Part shown: in pieces, positions 27,654 through 40,022 of the stretch
Layout of the letters: the number at the start of each line of letters is the position of its first letter
Position numbering within the stretch: position 1 is the first letter of the stretch
DNA from: Paractinoplanes maris
GTDB lineage: Bacteria > Actinomycetota > Actinomycetes > Mycobacteriales > Micromonosporaceae
Direction of reading: 5' to 3'
DNA: 64,000 bases
NCBI RefSeq assembly: GCF_023544465.1
Contig: NZ_JALPVL010000001.1
Span: forward strand, 1 to 64,000
Made by a program: the position numbers and the translations under genes
The notes under the pieces: model-generated
What the model saw: the letters and a program-made list of their open reading frames with translations, nothing else
The model's database searches: none
What the model was told of the DNA's origin: nothing

Positions 27654-30566
27654 TCAGCTGCAGCCGGAGGTGGAGCCGCAGCCCTCGCAGACGTAGCAGC
27701 TGCCGGCCCGGCGCATCTTGGTGCCGCAGGTGAAGCAGAGCGGCGCGTCGGCGGCCTGGCCCATCACGATCTCGAGCAGCTCGGTGGAGGAGCCGGCCGA
27801 GGACGGCGCGGCCTTCTCGGCGTCGACGTCGGCCGTCGGCGCCTTGGCCTCGGCCGGGGCCGAAACCGCTCCGACGGGGGCCGAGACCGGCGCGGACGCT
27901 GCCATGCCGGCCAGGTCGACGACCGAGGCAGCCTCGGCGGCGGCTTCGGCCTGGACCTGCGCGGCGCGCTCCTTGGCGGTGAAGATGCCCAGGTCGGCGC
28001 GAGTGTCGTACGGCAGGAAGTCGAGCGCCAGGCGACGGAAGATGTAGTCCATCACCGAGGACGCCATGCGCACGTCGGGGTCGTCGGTCATGCCGGCGGG
28101 CTCGAAGCGCATGTTGGTGAACTTGCTGACGTACGTCTCGAGCGGGACGCCGTACTGCAGCCCTATCGAGATCGCGACGGAGAAGGCGTCCATGACGCCG
28201 GCCAGCGTCGAACCCTGCTTCGACATCTTGAGGAAGACCTCGCCGAGGCCGTCGTCCGGGTAGGACGACGCGGTGAGGTAACCCTCGGCCCCACCGACCG
28301 AGAAGGACACCGTCTCGGACGGGCGCTTCTTGGGCAGGCGCTTGCGGACCGGGCGGTACTCGATGACCTTTTCGACGATCTTCTCAGCCTGGGTCGCCAG
28401 GGCGGCGACCTCGGCGGCGGCGGCGGTCGCCTTGCCGGACTTGGCCACCGAGAGCGGCTGGCCGACCTTGCAGTTGTCGCGGTAGATCGCCAGCGCCTTG
28501 AGGCCGAGCTTCCAGCCCTGGTAGTGGATCTCCTCGATCTCCTCGACGGTCGCCGACTCGGGCATGTTGACCGTCTTGGAGATGGCACCCGAGATGAACG
28601 GCTGCACCGCGGCCATCATGCGCACGTGACCCAGCGGGGCGATCACCCGGTCGCCCATGGCGCAGTCGAAGATCGCGTAGTGCTCGGGCTTGAGGCCGGG
28701 CGCGTCGACGACGTTGCCGTGGTCGGCGATGTGCTCGACGATCGCCTCGACCTGCTCCTCGGGGTAGCCGATGCTGCGCAGCGCGCGCGGGACCGTCTGG
28801 TTGACGATCTGCATCGAACCGCCGCCGACGAGCTTCTTGAACTTGACCAGGGCCAGGTCGGGCTCGATGCCGGTGGTGTCGCAGTCCATCATCAGGCCGA
28901 TGGTGCCGGTCGGGGCGAGCACCGACGCCTGGGCGTTGCGCCAGCCGTTCTTCTCACCGATCTTGAGGCCGTCCTGCCACTGCTTGGTGGCCTCGCGGAC
29001 GATCTCGGTGGCGACCGAGCTGGTCGGGCGGATGTCGTCGTTGGCCGCGGCGTGCTTGCGCATGACGCGCTTGTGGGCGTCGGCGTTGCGGGCATAACCC
29101 TCGTACGGTCCGACGACCCCGGCGATCTCGGCCGAGCGGCGGTAGGCCGTGCCGGTCATCAGCGAGGTGATCGCGGCGGCGACCGTGCGGCCGGCCTCCG
29201 AGTCGTACGGCAGGCCGGAGGCCATCAGCAGCGCGCCGATGTTGGCGTAGCCGATGCCGAGCTGACGGTAGGCCCGGGTGGTGACGCCGATCTTCTCGGT
29301 CGGGAAGTCGGCGAAGGCGATCGAGATCTCCATCGCGGTGATGATGAACTCGACGCTCTTGGTGAACTTCTCGACCTCGAAGCCGCCGTCGGCCTTGAGG
29401 AACTTCATCAGGTTGAGCGAGGCCAGGTTGCACGACGAGTCGTCCAGCGACATGTATTCCGAGCACGGGTTGGACGCGGTGATGCGGCCGGTCTCGGGGT
29501 TGGTGTGCCAGTCGTTGATGGTGTCGTCGTACTGCAGGCCGGGGTCGGCGCACTCCCACGCGGCCTGGGCGATGCCGCGGAACAGCTTCTTGGCGTCGAT
29601 GGTCTCGATGACCTCGCCGTCGAGGCGGCCGCGCAGACCGAACTGCGAGCCCTCCTCGTACGCCTTCATGAACTCGTCGCTGACCCGGACCGAGTTGTTG
29701 GCGTTCTGGTACTGCACCGAGACGATGTCGGAGCCGCCGAGGTCCATGTCGAAGCCGGCGTCCCGCAGCGCGCGGATCTTGTCTTCCTCGCGCGCCTTGG
29801 TCTGCACGAACTCTTCGATGTCGGGGTGGTCGACGTCGAGGATGACCATCTTGGCCGCCCGGCGGGTGGCACCGCCGGACTTGATGGTGCCGGCGCTGGC
29901 GTCGGCGCCCCGCATGAAGCTCACCGGTCCGCTGGCGGTCCCCCCGGACGACAGCAGTTCCTTGGACGAGCGGATGCGGGACAGGTTCACGCCGGAGCCC
30001 GAACCGCCCTTGAAGATCAGGCCCTCTTCCTTGTACCAGTCGAGGATCGAGTCCATCGAGTCGTCCACGGAGAGGATGAAGCACGCGCTGACCTGCTGCG
30101 GCGACTTGGTGCCGACGTTGAACCAGACCGGCGAGTTGAAGCTGAAGACCTGGTGCAGCAGCATCCAGGTGAGCTCGTGGTCGAACAGCTCGGCGTCGGC
30201 CTGGGTGGAGAAGTAGCCGTGCTTCTCGCCGGCCCGGCGGTAGGTCGAGACGACCCGGTCGATCAGCTGCTTGAGCGACCACTCGCGCTCGGGCGTGCCG
30301 ACCGCACCCCGGAAGTACTTGGTGGTGACGATGTTCGCCGCGTTGACACTCCACGCGGTCGGGAACTCGACACCCTTCTGCTCGAAGTTGATCGAGCCGT
30401 CCCGCCAGTTCGTCATGACGACGTCGCGGCGCTCCCATTCGACCTCGTCGTACGGGTGGATCCCCTCGGTCGTCCAGACCCGCTCGACCCGCAGCCCCCC
30501 GCCGGCCGCGCCGTTGCCGTTCGTACGGCTGCGCTGCCGACCTGCTGTGATGCCGTCCCCGGCCAT
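27654..30566 (-). CDS. nrdJ: Vitamin B12-dependent (class II) ribonucleotide reductase
   Basis: Reduces ribonucleotides to deoxyribonucleotides with adenosylcobalamin and without oxygen. The 970 residues match the large NrdJ form: the N-terminal domain ends in VVMTNWRDGSINFEQ. The barrel has FNSPVWFNVG, the finger-loop segment NPCSEYMSLDDSSCNLASLNLMKF with the catalytic cysteine, and APTGTIGLMMDCDTTGIEPD. The C-terminal tail carries a zinc-ribbon-like CFTCGTKMRRAGSCYVCEGCG. ATG 30566 has GGGGGAG 5 bases upstream. It follows nrdR on the same strand across 225 bases that contain the 17-bp tandem repeat. I found no cobalamin riboswitch nearby. Confidence 0.96.
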   Translation of the reverse strand: MAGDGITAGRQRSRTNGNGAAGGGLRVERVWTTEGIHPYDEVEWERRDVVMTNWRDGSINFEQKGVEFPTAWSVNAANIVTTKYFRGAVGTPEREWSLKQLIDRVVSTYRRAGEKHGYFSTQADAELFDHELTWMLLHQVFSFNSPVWFNVGTKSPQQVSACFILSVDDSMDSILDWYKEEGLIFKGGSGSGVNLSRIRSSKELLSSGGTASGPVSFMRGADASAGTIKSGGATRRAAKMVILDVDHPDIEEFVQTKAREEDKIRALRDAGFDMDLGGSDIVSVQYQNANNSVRVSDEFMKAYEEGSQFGLRGRLDGEVIETIDAKKLFRGIAQAAWECADPGLQYDDTINDWHTNPETGRITASNPCSEYMSLDDSSCNLASLNLMKFLKADGGFEVEKFTKSVEFIITAMEISIAFADFPTEKIGVTTRAYRQLGIGYANIGALLMASGLPYDSEAGRTVAAAITSLMTGTAYRRSAEIAGVVGPYEGYARNADAHKRVMRKHAAANDDIRPTSSVATEIVREATKQWQDGLKIGEKNGWRNAQASVLAPTGTIGLMMDCDTTGIEPDLALVKFKKLVGGGSMQIVNQTVPRALRSIGYPEEQVEAIVEHIADHGNVVDAPGLKPEHYAIFDCAMGDRVIAPLGHVRMMAAVQPFISGAISKTVNMPESATVEEIEEIHYQGWKLGLKALAIYRDNCKVGQPLSVAKSGKATAAAAEVAALATQAEKIVEKVIEYRPVRKRLPKKRPSETVSFSVGGAEGYLTASSYPDDGLGEVFLKMSKQGSTLAGVMDAFSVAISIGLQYGVPLETYVSKFTNMRFEPAGMTDDPDVRMASSVMDYIFRRLALDFLPYDTRADLGIFTAKERAAQVQAEAAAEAASVVDLAGMAASAPVSAPVGAVSAPAEAKAPTADVDAEKAAPSSAGSSTELLEIVMGQAADAPLCFTCGTKMRRAGSCYVCEGCGSTSGCS

Positions 30567-30669
30567 ACTGCTCCCCCTCGTTGACACTGCTTCTGCCACT
30601 CTCGTCTTTACTTCGTCATCCGCTGAGCTCGTTGCCGATCAAGCTCGTGCCGATCTCAAATCCCTGCCC

Positions 30670-30802
30670 GTTCAGAGCCGTGCCCCGTTCGGACCCGTGC
30701 CCCTTTCAGAGCCGTGCGCCGTTCAGAGCCGTGCCCCGTTCAGAGCCGTGCCCCGTTCAGAGCCGTGCCCCGTTCAGAGCCGTGCCCCCGTTCAGACTCG
30801 TG
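30670..30802 (-). repeat. 17-bp tandem repeat starting at the nrdR stop codon
   Basis: Seven full units and a partial one of GTTCAGAGCCGTGCCCC (plus-strand reading). Units at 30670 and 30721-30788 are identical, and two (30687, 30704) have two or three changes. On the minus strand each unit reads TCTGAACGGGG, and the first TCTGAAC contains the TGA stop of nrdR. The array fills most of the nrdR-nrdJ gap. Confidence 0.93.
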
Positions 30803-31304
30803 GTGCGCGGCCGCTGGACCGTGGCGCCACCGGGTGGCGCAGGCCGGCCTCACGGGCGATCGTCGCCTCGCGCAGCGCCGTGATCTCCTTTTCGAACTCG
30901 TCGAGCGAGTCGAAGGACTTGTAGACGCTGGCGAACCGGAGATAGGCCACCTGGTCGAGCTCCCGCAACGGCGTGAGGATCGCCAGGCCCACCTCGTGGC
31001 TGGGCACCTCGGCCGCGCCCTTGGCCCGGACCGTCTCCTCGACCCGCTGCGCGAGCAGCGCGATCGAGTCCTCGTCGACCGGGCGGCCTTGGCAGGCCTT
31101 GCGGACGCCGCTCATGATCTTGGTCCGGCTGAACGGCTCGGTGACCCCGCTGCGTTTCACGACGGCGAGCACGGCCTCCTCGACCGTGGTGAACCGCTTG
31201 CCGCACTCGGGGCACGATCGACGGCGACGGATCAGCTGACCGTCGTCGGCCTCGCGAGAGTCGACCACGCGAGAATCAGCGTGGCGACAGTACGGGCAGC
31301 GCAC
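30792..31304 (-). CDS. nrdR: Ribonucleotide reductase repressor NrdR
   Basis: An ATP/dATP-sensing repressor of ribonucleotide reductase genes. In the 170-residue protein, the zinc ribbon CPYC...CPECGKRF (Cys 3, 6, 31, 34) is followed by an ATP-cone (about 50-140; [24 protein letters not shown]). The C-terminal 20 residues are extra and basic. The GTG at 31304 has GGAGGGAG 6 bases upstream. It is upstream of nrdJ, and an NrdR-box-like site lies in its own promoter region, so it probably controls both genes and itself. Confidence 0.95.
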   Translation of the reverse strand: MRCPYCRHADSRVVDSREADDGQLIRRRRSCPECGKRFTTVEEAVLAVVKRSGVTEPFSRTKIMSGVRKACQGRPVDEDSIALLAQRVEETVRAKGAAEVPSHEVGLAILTPLRELDQVAYLRFASVYKSFDSLDEFEKEITALREATIAREAGLRHPVAPRSSGRAPRV

Positions 31305-31397
31305 CGCGAGCTCCCTCCGGAGGCCCCCGCACGGCGATCCGGGCACGCTGAAGCACGGCCGCTTGCTGATCATCACCAGCTCGCGCCGTCAACAGCC

Positions 31398-31437
31398 TGT
31401 GGATAACCGGTGGAGGTAAACCCCAACCTGTGGATGA
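31398..31437. promoter_or_regulatory. Pair of DnaA-box-like sites upstream of nrdR
   Basis: TGTGGATAA at 31398-31406 is the exact complement of the classical DnaA box TTATCCACA. TGTGGATGA at 31429-31437 differs by one base. They point the same way and are 31 bases apart, three helical turns. In E. coli DnaA controls nrdAB, so DnaA control here is plausible. Confidence 0.5.
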
Positions 31438-31450
31438 CTTACACCCTTGT

Positions 31451-31468
31451 AACTACTAGATGTTGGGG
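31451..31468 (-). promoter_or_regulatory. NrdR-box-like site
   Basis: On the minus strand it reads CCCCAACATCTAGTAGTT, with the CATCTAGT core seen in actinobacterial NrdR boxes (from memory of the family consensus). The flank CCCCAAC also occurs inverted at 31421-31427. A second full box was not recognised. Confidence 0.45.
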
Positions 31469-31575
31469 TAGACGCTATGCCGGAGCGGACGCGGACGCAA
31501 GCTCAGCGGCATGGCGGCGCGCCGTATTTTGCGACTCAACACGAGCGGTGGACCATCGCTCACGGACCGCTCTGA

Positions 31576-32076
31576 TCACGGCGTCCGCGGCAAGATCAAA
31601 ACATCACCGGGGCGTACGCCGTAGCTCGACAGGCCGTTGAGCCGGCGCAACTCTTCGACGGCCGCCTGACCGTCACCGGCCGGCACGGAACGGGCCGCGA
31701 TGTCCCACAACGTGTCACCCGACTGGACGACGACCGACGGCGGCGGGCCGGCCGGTGGCTGCTCGGCCCGCGACGCGGTGGTGAACAGCACGGCGCTGGC
31801 GAGCGAGGCCAGCACGACGAGCAGACCGAGAACGACCGCGCGCCCACGCCGGGTCAGTCGCAGCGGCGCCGAGGGCTGAGCCATCGAAGACCGAACCATC
31901 GAAGGCGGAACCATCGAGGACCGAGCCGCCGAGGACCGAACCGCCGAGGACCGATTTGCCGAGGACCGAACCGTCGCCGGCTGAACCATCGTGGACCGAA
32001 CCATCGAGTGCCGAGCCGGAGCCCCGCCGACCATCACGCCCCGTGCCCGCCCCGTCATCACACCGTTCGCCACCAT
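31576..32076 (-). CDS. LysM-domain membrane protein divergent from lexA (ChiZ-like position)
   Basis: A 166-residue protein. The N-terminal 70 residues are a low-complexity repeat (VRSSA/VRSSM), then comes one membrane helix (about 79-100, AVVLGLLVVLASLASAVLF) and a C-terminal LysM domain (VVQSGDTLWDIAARSVP...GVRPGDVLILP) that binds peptidoglycan outside. In Mycobacterium the gene here is chiZ (Rv2719c), an SOS-induced division-arrest protein. Position and LysM match, but sequence equivalence is inferred. ATG 32076 has GGGGAG 7 bases upstream. The two SOS-like boxes at 32104-32135 lie 28 bases upstream. Confidence 0.82.
   Translation of the reverse strand: MVANGVMTGRARGVMVGGAPARHSMVRSTMVQPATVRSSANRSSAVRSSAARSSMVPPSMVRSSMAQPSAPLRLTRRGRAVVLGLLVVLASLASAVLFTTASRAEQPPAGPPPSVVVQSGDTLWDIAARSVPAGDGQAAVEELRRLNGLSSYGVRPGDVLILPRTP
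31880..32012 (-). repeat. 15-bp imperfect tandem repeat inside the LysM gene
   Basis: About nine units of GTTCGGTCCTCGGCG and variants (minus strand), each encoding V-R-S-S-A or a one-residue change. It keeps frame and extends the cytoplasmic N-terminus of the LysM protein. Confidence 0.85.
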
Positions 32077-32103
32077 GGCGTTCTCCCCACCGGAAGACGA
32101 TCT

Positions 32104-32135
32104 TCGTACGGGCGTTCGATCGAACGTCCGTACGA
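32104..32135. promoter_or_regulatory. Two abutting LexA (SOS) boxes
   Basis: TCGTACGGGCGTTCGA (32104-32119) is directly followed by TCGAACGTCCGTACGA (32120-32135). The whole is a 32-bp palindrome with one mismatched pair. Each differs from the actinobacterial consensus TCGAAC-N4-GTTCGA by one base. They face the LysM gene promoter, 28 bases upstream of its start. Confidence 0.8.
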
Positions 32136-32195
32136 CGGTCTATCAGAACAGGCGTACGGAAGTCGAGCACTTCTGGGCGACACGCCGCAAGAAAG

Positions 32196-32211
32196 TCGTA
32201 CAGATGTTTGA
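32196..32211. promoter_or_regulatory. Third LexA (SOS) box, lexA side
   Basis: TCGTACAGATGTTTGA, close to the well known mycobacterial recA box TCGAACACATGTTTGA. It lies 136 bases before the lexA GTG, where autoregulation is expected. Confidence 0.75.
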
Positions 32212-32346
32212 ATATGTCGCACCCCGCTACTACGGTTCTCCCTCAAAGGGGTCAGCCGGGCACACGTCATCCCCACGGCGTGGCGCTCCGGCTCCGCGAG
32301 GCAGCACCACGTGCCGACGAGGCACTGGCCGACAGGGAGGGCGGAC

Positions 32347-33132
32347 GTGTCGACCGACGACCGGACGAGCAGCCGGCAACACCAGACCAAGCCAGACAAC
32401 GGGGCGGCCCTGCGCCGCCGCACACCGAGCCGCGGGCGTGCCGCCGATGCCCCGCAGCTGCGTTCCGTCACTCCGGTGGTCAGCCAGTTCCCCGAGCCGG
32501 TCACCGCCGATCTCACCGCGCGCCAGCGCCGCATCCTCGAGTTCATCCGCGACTGGGTGGAGCGTTACGGATACCCGCCGAGCGTCCGCGAGATCGGCGA
32601 GGCCGTCGGCCTGGTCTCGCCGTCCAGCGTGGCTTATCAGCTGAAGGCACTCGAGACCAAGGGCTTCCTGCGCCGCGACCCCAACCGGCCGCGGGCCGTC
32701 GACGTCCGCTCGCCCAGCGAGATGGTCGACGAGGAGGGCCTGCGCTCGGCGCGACCCCAGCCGGCCTATGTGCCGCTGCTCGGCCGCATCGCGGCCGGTG
32801 GCCCGATCCTGGCTGAGCAGGCCGTCGAGGAGTTCTTCCCGCTGCCGCGCGAGCTGGTCGGCGAGGGCGAGGTCTTCATGCTCGAGGTCAAGGGTGACTC
32901 GATGATCGACGCGGCCATCTGCAACGGCGACTGGGTCGTCGTGCGGCAGCAGCCGACGGCCAACGCGGGCGACATCGTGGCCGCGATGATCGACGGCGAG
33001 GCCACCGTGAAGAGCTATCGCCAGCGGGACGGGCACGTGTGGCTGATGCCGGCCAACCCGGCTTTCGACCCGATCCCCGGCGACGACGCGACCATCATGG
33101 GCCGCGTCGTGGCCGTCCTGCGCCGGGTCTGA
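32347..33132 (+). CDS. lexA: SOS repressor LexA
   Basis: Represses DNA-damage genes and self-cleaves when RecA filaments form. The 261 residues comprise a winged helix (about 54-115; [43 protein letters not shown]) and a peptidase domain with cleavage at Ala150-Gly151 (RIAAGGPI). Ser185 (KGDSMID) and Lys222 (EATVKSY) form the catalytic dyad. A 50-residue basic N-terminal extension is longer than in E. coli. The GTG at 32347 has GGGAGGGC 4-11 bases upstream. It is divergent from the LysM gene across a region with three SOS boxes. Confidence 0.96.
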   Translation: MSTDDRTSSRQHQTKPDNGAALRRRTPSRGRAADAPQLRSVTPVVSQFPEPVTADLTARQRRILEFIRDWVERYGYPPSVREIGEAVGLVSPSSVAYQLKALETKGFLRRDPNRPRAVDVRSPSEMVDEEGLRSARPQPAYVPLLGRIAAGGPILAEQAVEEFFPLPRELVGEGEVFMLEVKGDSMIDAAICNGDWVVVRQQPTANAGDIVAAMIDGEATVKSYRQRDGHVWLMPANPAFDPIPGDDATIMGRVVAVLRRV

Positions 33133-33142
33133 CCGTCAAGGC

Positions 33143-35320
<2,178 letters not shown>

Positions 35321-35361
35321 TCAGTCAACCCCTGGCCGCTTCCACGGCCGAAGTCGCACGC

Positions 35362-36777
35362 TCAGTATTTGAAGGACTCCAGCTCGTTGGCCAGGCGCTC
35401 GTCGACCCGCACCCGCAGCTCGATGCCCTCCTCCACATGGCGGGTCTGGAGCACCTGACCGGTCCGGTGGATCCGGGCGACCAGATCACCCCGGTCATAG
35501 GGCAGCAGGACCCGCAGATCGACCGCGGGCTTGGGCAGCCGCTCGGCGATCGCCTGGTGCAGCTCGGCGATGCCCGCGCCGGACTTGGCCGACACGAACA
35601 CGGCGTCGGGCCACGCGCGCTTGAGCCGCAGCACCGTCTCCTCGTCCGCGGCGTCCATCTTGTTGATCACCAGCAGCTCGGGGATCGTGTCGGCGTCGAC
35701 CTCGGCCAGCACCTCACGCACGGCGCTGACCTGACCCTCGGGGTCGGGGTGGGCGCCGTCGACGACGTGCACGACGAGGTCGGCGAACGACACCTCCTCG
35801 AGCGTGGAGCGGAACGCCTCCACGATCTGGTGCGGCAGGTGCCGGACGAAGCCGACGGTGTCGGAGAGCGTGTAGACCCGCCCGTCCTCGGCCGCGGTGC
35901 GCCGGGTGGTCGGATCGAGGGTGGCGAACAACGCGTCCTCGACCAGCACGCCCGCCTGGGTCAGGCGGTTGAGCAGGCTCGACTTGCCGGCGTTGGTGTA
36001 GCCGGCGATCGCCACGGCCGGGACCCCGCTGCTCGCGCGGCGCGAGCGCTTGGTCTGCCGGACGGTCCGCATGCCCTTGATCTCGCGGCGCAGCTTGGAG
36101 ATGCGCTGGTTGATGCGGCGACGGTCGGTCTCGAGCTTGGTCTCACCGGGACCACGCGTCCCGACGCCACCGCCGCCCGAACCACCGGCGCCACCGCCCT
36201 GGCGGGACAGCGACTCACCCCAGCCCCGCAGACGCGGGAGGAGATATTGCAGCTGAGCCAGCTCGACCTGCGCCTTACCCTCTTTGCTCTTCGCGTGCTG
36301 GGCGAAGATGTCGAGGATCAGAGCCGTACGGTCGACGACCTTGACCTTGGTCTGCTGCTCGAGATTGCGCAGCTGGGACGGGGACAGCTCACCGTCGCAG
36401 ATGACCGTGTCGGCGCCGGTGGCGATGACCGCGTCACGCAGCTCCTCGACCTTGCCACGGCCGATGAAGGTGGCCGTGTCGGGGCGTGAGCGACGCTGGA
36501 TCAGGCCCTCGAGCACCTGGGAGCCGGCCGTCTCGGCCAGCGCGGCCAACTCGGTCAGGGAGTTGTCGGCATCCTCGGCGGAGCCCTCGGTCCAGACGCC
36601 GACCAGGACGACCCGCTCGAGCCGCAGCTGCCGGTACTCGACCTCGGTGATGTCGGTGAGCTCGGTGGAAAGACCGGCGACCCGCCGCAGCGAGTGCCGC
36701 TCCTCGAGCTCGAGTTCCCCGGATGTCACATCCAGCTCGTCGACCTCGAGTACGGGTGCCTGGTAAGTGTTTCGCAA
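35362..36777 (-). CDS. hflX: Ribosome-associated GTPase HflX
   Basis: A 471-residue GTPase that splits stalled 70S ribosomes under stress. The N-terminal HflX domain has DTATFIGRGKVEELRDA. A Gly-rich linker (GGGAGGSGGGGVGTRGPGETKLETDRR) leads to a coiled pair of helices, then the G-domain: GYTNAGKSSLLN, TLDPTTRR, DTVGFVRHLPH and NKMD. A C-terminal subdomain follows. The TTG at 36777 was chosen because GGAGG is 6 bases ahead; the frame is open to 36831. Divergent from the malic enzyme. Confidence 0.94.
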   Translation of the reverse strand: MRNTYQAPVLEVDELDVTSGELELEERHSLRRVAGLSTELTDITEVEYRQLRLERVVLVGVWTEGSAEDADNSLTELAALAETAGSQVLEGLIQRRSRPDTATFIGRGKVEELRDAVIATGADTVICDGELSPSQLRNLEQQTKVKVVDRTALILDIFAQHAKSKEGKAQVELAQLQYLLPRLRGWGESLSRQGGGAGGSGGGGVGTRGPGETKLETDRRRINQRISKLRREIKGMRTVRQTKRSRRASSGVPAVAIAGYTNAGKSSLLNRLTQAGVLVEDALFATLDPTTRRTAAEDGRVYTLSDTVGFVRHLPHQIVEAFRSTLEEVSFADLVVHVVDGAHPDPEGQVSAVREVLAEVDADTIPELLVINKMDAADEETVLRLKRAWPDAVFVSAKSGAGIAELHQAIAERLPKPAVDLRVLLPYDRGDLVARIHRTGQVLQTRHVEEGIELRVRVDERLANELESFKY

Positions 36778-36951
36778 AAGGTGACCTCCTCGGCCCCGAT
36801 CGTGGCACGTCGCCGTGGTCGGCGCATCCACATAACGTGGCCGGGCGTTCTCGAATGAGTGGCAGGACTATGCACAACGACCCGGATGGAACCGGATATT
36901 CCGCGGGGGCAAGATTACGGTGACGCACCCACCAATGTCGGAGGGAACACC

Positions 36952-38413
<1,462 letters not shown>

Positions 38414-38415
<2 letters not shown>

Positions 38416-38455
38416 CCCGCGGGACGTTCTGGCCGGAACGCGCGAACGGCGGGTC
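38414..38455. terminator. Convergent hairpin between malic enzyme and GDPD genes
   Basis: Outer stem GACCCGC / GCGGGTC and inner stem CGTTC / GAACG; it could end both convergent transcripts. No T-run. Confidence 0.55.
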
Positions 38456-38457
38456 GC

Positions 38458-39180
38458 TCAGCGGCCCGCCGACCAGCCGGTCAGCTCGGCCACCCGGTCG
38501 GTGATCAGGCCGGCGATGCCCGCGCCGGCCAGCGACGGCCACTCGGTCATGTCGTTGGCCGTCCACGGCATCACCTCGACGCCGCGGCCGGTGAGCGACG
38601 CCACCGTGGCGGGGTCACCCAGCACGTCGGCCCTCGACGGGTTGCAGCAGACGACGTCGAGCTCGTCGACCAGCGGCACGGTGTCGGCCTCGAAGCGCAG
38701 ACGCAGCAGGCCACGGCGGACGGCCGGAGCGACCTCCCGCACCAGCCGGATGACCTCGGGGTCGAAGCTCTGCACGATCGTGCGGTCGACCAGGCCGTAC
38801 GAGCCGACCAGCTCCATGATCGTCTTGACCTGGGACAACGTCGCCGGCGGCTTGATCTCGAGCAGCAGGCCGGGGCCGGGAGCACGCAGCAGTTCGAGCG
38901 TGGCGGTCAGCGTCGGCACCCGCACCCCGGCGTACGCGGGTGAGAACCACGCACCGGCGTCGAGCGCGGCCACCTCGGAGTAGGTGAGATCCCAGACGTG
39001 ACCCTGCCCCGTGGTGGTGCGGTCGACCGTCCGGTCGTGGATCACCACCGGCACGTCGTCGGAGGTCGTCCGGACGTCGAACTCGATCAGGGTCGCACCG
39101 GCCCGCACCGCCGCGGCGAACGCGGGCAACGTGTTCTCCGGGGCCACCGCCGAGTAACCGCGGTGGGCGACGTTGTGCAT
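38458..39180 (-). CDS. Glycerophosphodiester phosphodiesterase
   Basis: Hydrolyses glycerophosphodiesters to glycerol 3-phosphate and an alcohol. In the 240-residue TIM barrel the start NVAHRGYSAVAPENTLPAF holds the His-Arg and Glu-Asn pairs, EFDVRTTSDDVPVVIHD holds the metal-binding acids and second His, and LLLEIKPP completes the metal site. No signal peptide is seen, so it is cytosolic. The ATG overlaps the dapF stop (ATGA), making it the last gene of the miaA-dapF-GDPD operon. Confidence 0.92.
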   Translation of the reverse strand: MHNVAHRGYSAVAPENTLPAFAAAVRAGATLIEFDVRTTSDDVPVVIHDRTVDRTTTGQGHVWDLTYSEVAALDAGAWFSPAYAGVRVPTLTATLELLRAPGPGLLLEIKPPATLSQVKTIMELVGSYGLVDRTIVQSFDPEVIRLVREVAPAVRRGLLRLRFEADTVPLVDELDVVCCNPSRADVLGDPATVASLTGRGVEVMPWTANDMTEWPSLAGAGIAGLITDRVAELTGWSAGR

Positions 39181-40022
39181 CAGAGAAGCTCGCCCGTCGC
39201 CACCAGCACCGCCGGCCCGGCCAGCCACCAGCGATCGCCGGCGTCGTGGGTCACGGTCAACCGGCCGCCGGGCACGTCGACTGCGACCACGCCGGTGGTC
39301 AGCCCGGCCTCGCGCAGGGCCACCGCGCCGACCGCCAGCGCGCCCGAACCGCAGGAGAGCGTCTCCCCCGAACCGCGCTCGTGGACGCGCATGTCGACGT
39401 GCAGATCAGCCCCCTCGACCGGGGCGGCCGGCACGACGAACTCGACATTCACCCCGGCCGGGAAGACCGAGCGGTCGTAGCCGGGCTCCACGTGCAGATC
39501 GAGCGACGACAACGCCAGCCCGTCGTGCAGACCGCACACCAGATGCGGATTGCCGCAGTCGACGGCCACGCCGGGGAACATCAGCGGGCCGGTGGTGGCG
39601 GTGCTCGCCGCGAACACCCGGGGGCTGCGCATGTGCACCCGGATCTGGTCGCCCTCGACGACGGCGAGCACGACCCCGGCCCGGGTGGCGATCGGGATGC
39701 CCTCGGCGGCGGGCGTGGCCAGACCGTGGGTCACGAGGTAGCGGACGAAGACGCGGACGCCGTTGCCACACATCTCGGCGATCGAGCCGTCGCCGTTGCG
39801 GTAATCCATGAACCACTCGGCCTCGGACGCCAGGCCGGCGGCGGCCGGATCCTTCGCCGCCCGCACGACGCGGAGCACGCCGTCGGCGCCGATGCCGAAC
39901 CGCCGATGGCACAGGTCGGCGACCTGCGCGGCGGTCAGGTCGAGAGCGCCGTCGGCGTCCTCGATGATGACGAAGTCGTTGCCGGTGCCGTGGCCTTTGC
40001 TGAATCGCACGCGGTCCATCAT
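39180..40022 (-). CDS. dapF: Diaminopimelate epimerase
   Basis: Converts LL- to meso-diaminopimelate for lysine and peptidoglycan synthesis. The 280 residues hold both catalytic cysteines: Cys85 in IAEMCGNGVR and the partner in GSGETLSCGSGALA. FSKGHGTGNDFVII opens the fold. Two ATGs (40022, 40019) overlap the miaA stop; the first gives the ATGA arrangement. It is in one operon with miaA and GDPD. Confidence 0.95.
   Translation of the reverse strand: MMDRVRFSKGHGTGNDFVIIEDADGALDLTAAQVADLCHRRFGIGADGVLRVVRAAKDPAAAGLASEAEWFMDYRNGDGSIAEMCGNGVRVFVRYLVTHGLATPAAEGIPIATRAGVVLAVVEGDQIRVHMRSPRVFAASTATTGPLMFPGVAVDCGNPHLVCGLHDGLALSSLDLHVEPGYDRSVFPAGVNVEFVVPAAPVEGADLHVDMRVHERGSGETLSCGSGALAVGAVALREAGLTTGVVAVDVPGGRLTVTHDAGDRWWLAGPAVLVATGELL

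Noticed and set aside
28524..30584. A 686-codon plus-strand open frame
   Set aside because: It is the antisense shadow of nrdJ: GC-rich third positions keep the opposite frame open, and the product is a low-complexity Arg/Gly/Val/Asp protein with no recognisable domain.
30670..30802. CRISPR-like array
   Set aside because: Units are contiguous 17-mers without spacers, and no cas genes are in the window. The same applies to the 16- and 50-bp arrays.
31305..31575. Cobalamin riboswitch upstream of nrdR-nrdJ
   Set aside because: Known for class II reductase genes in some actinobacteria, but I could not recognise a B12-box or a matching fold here.
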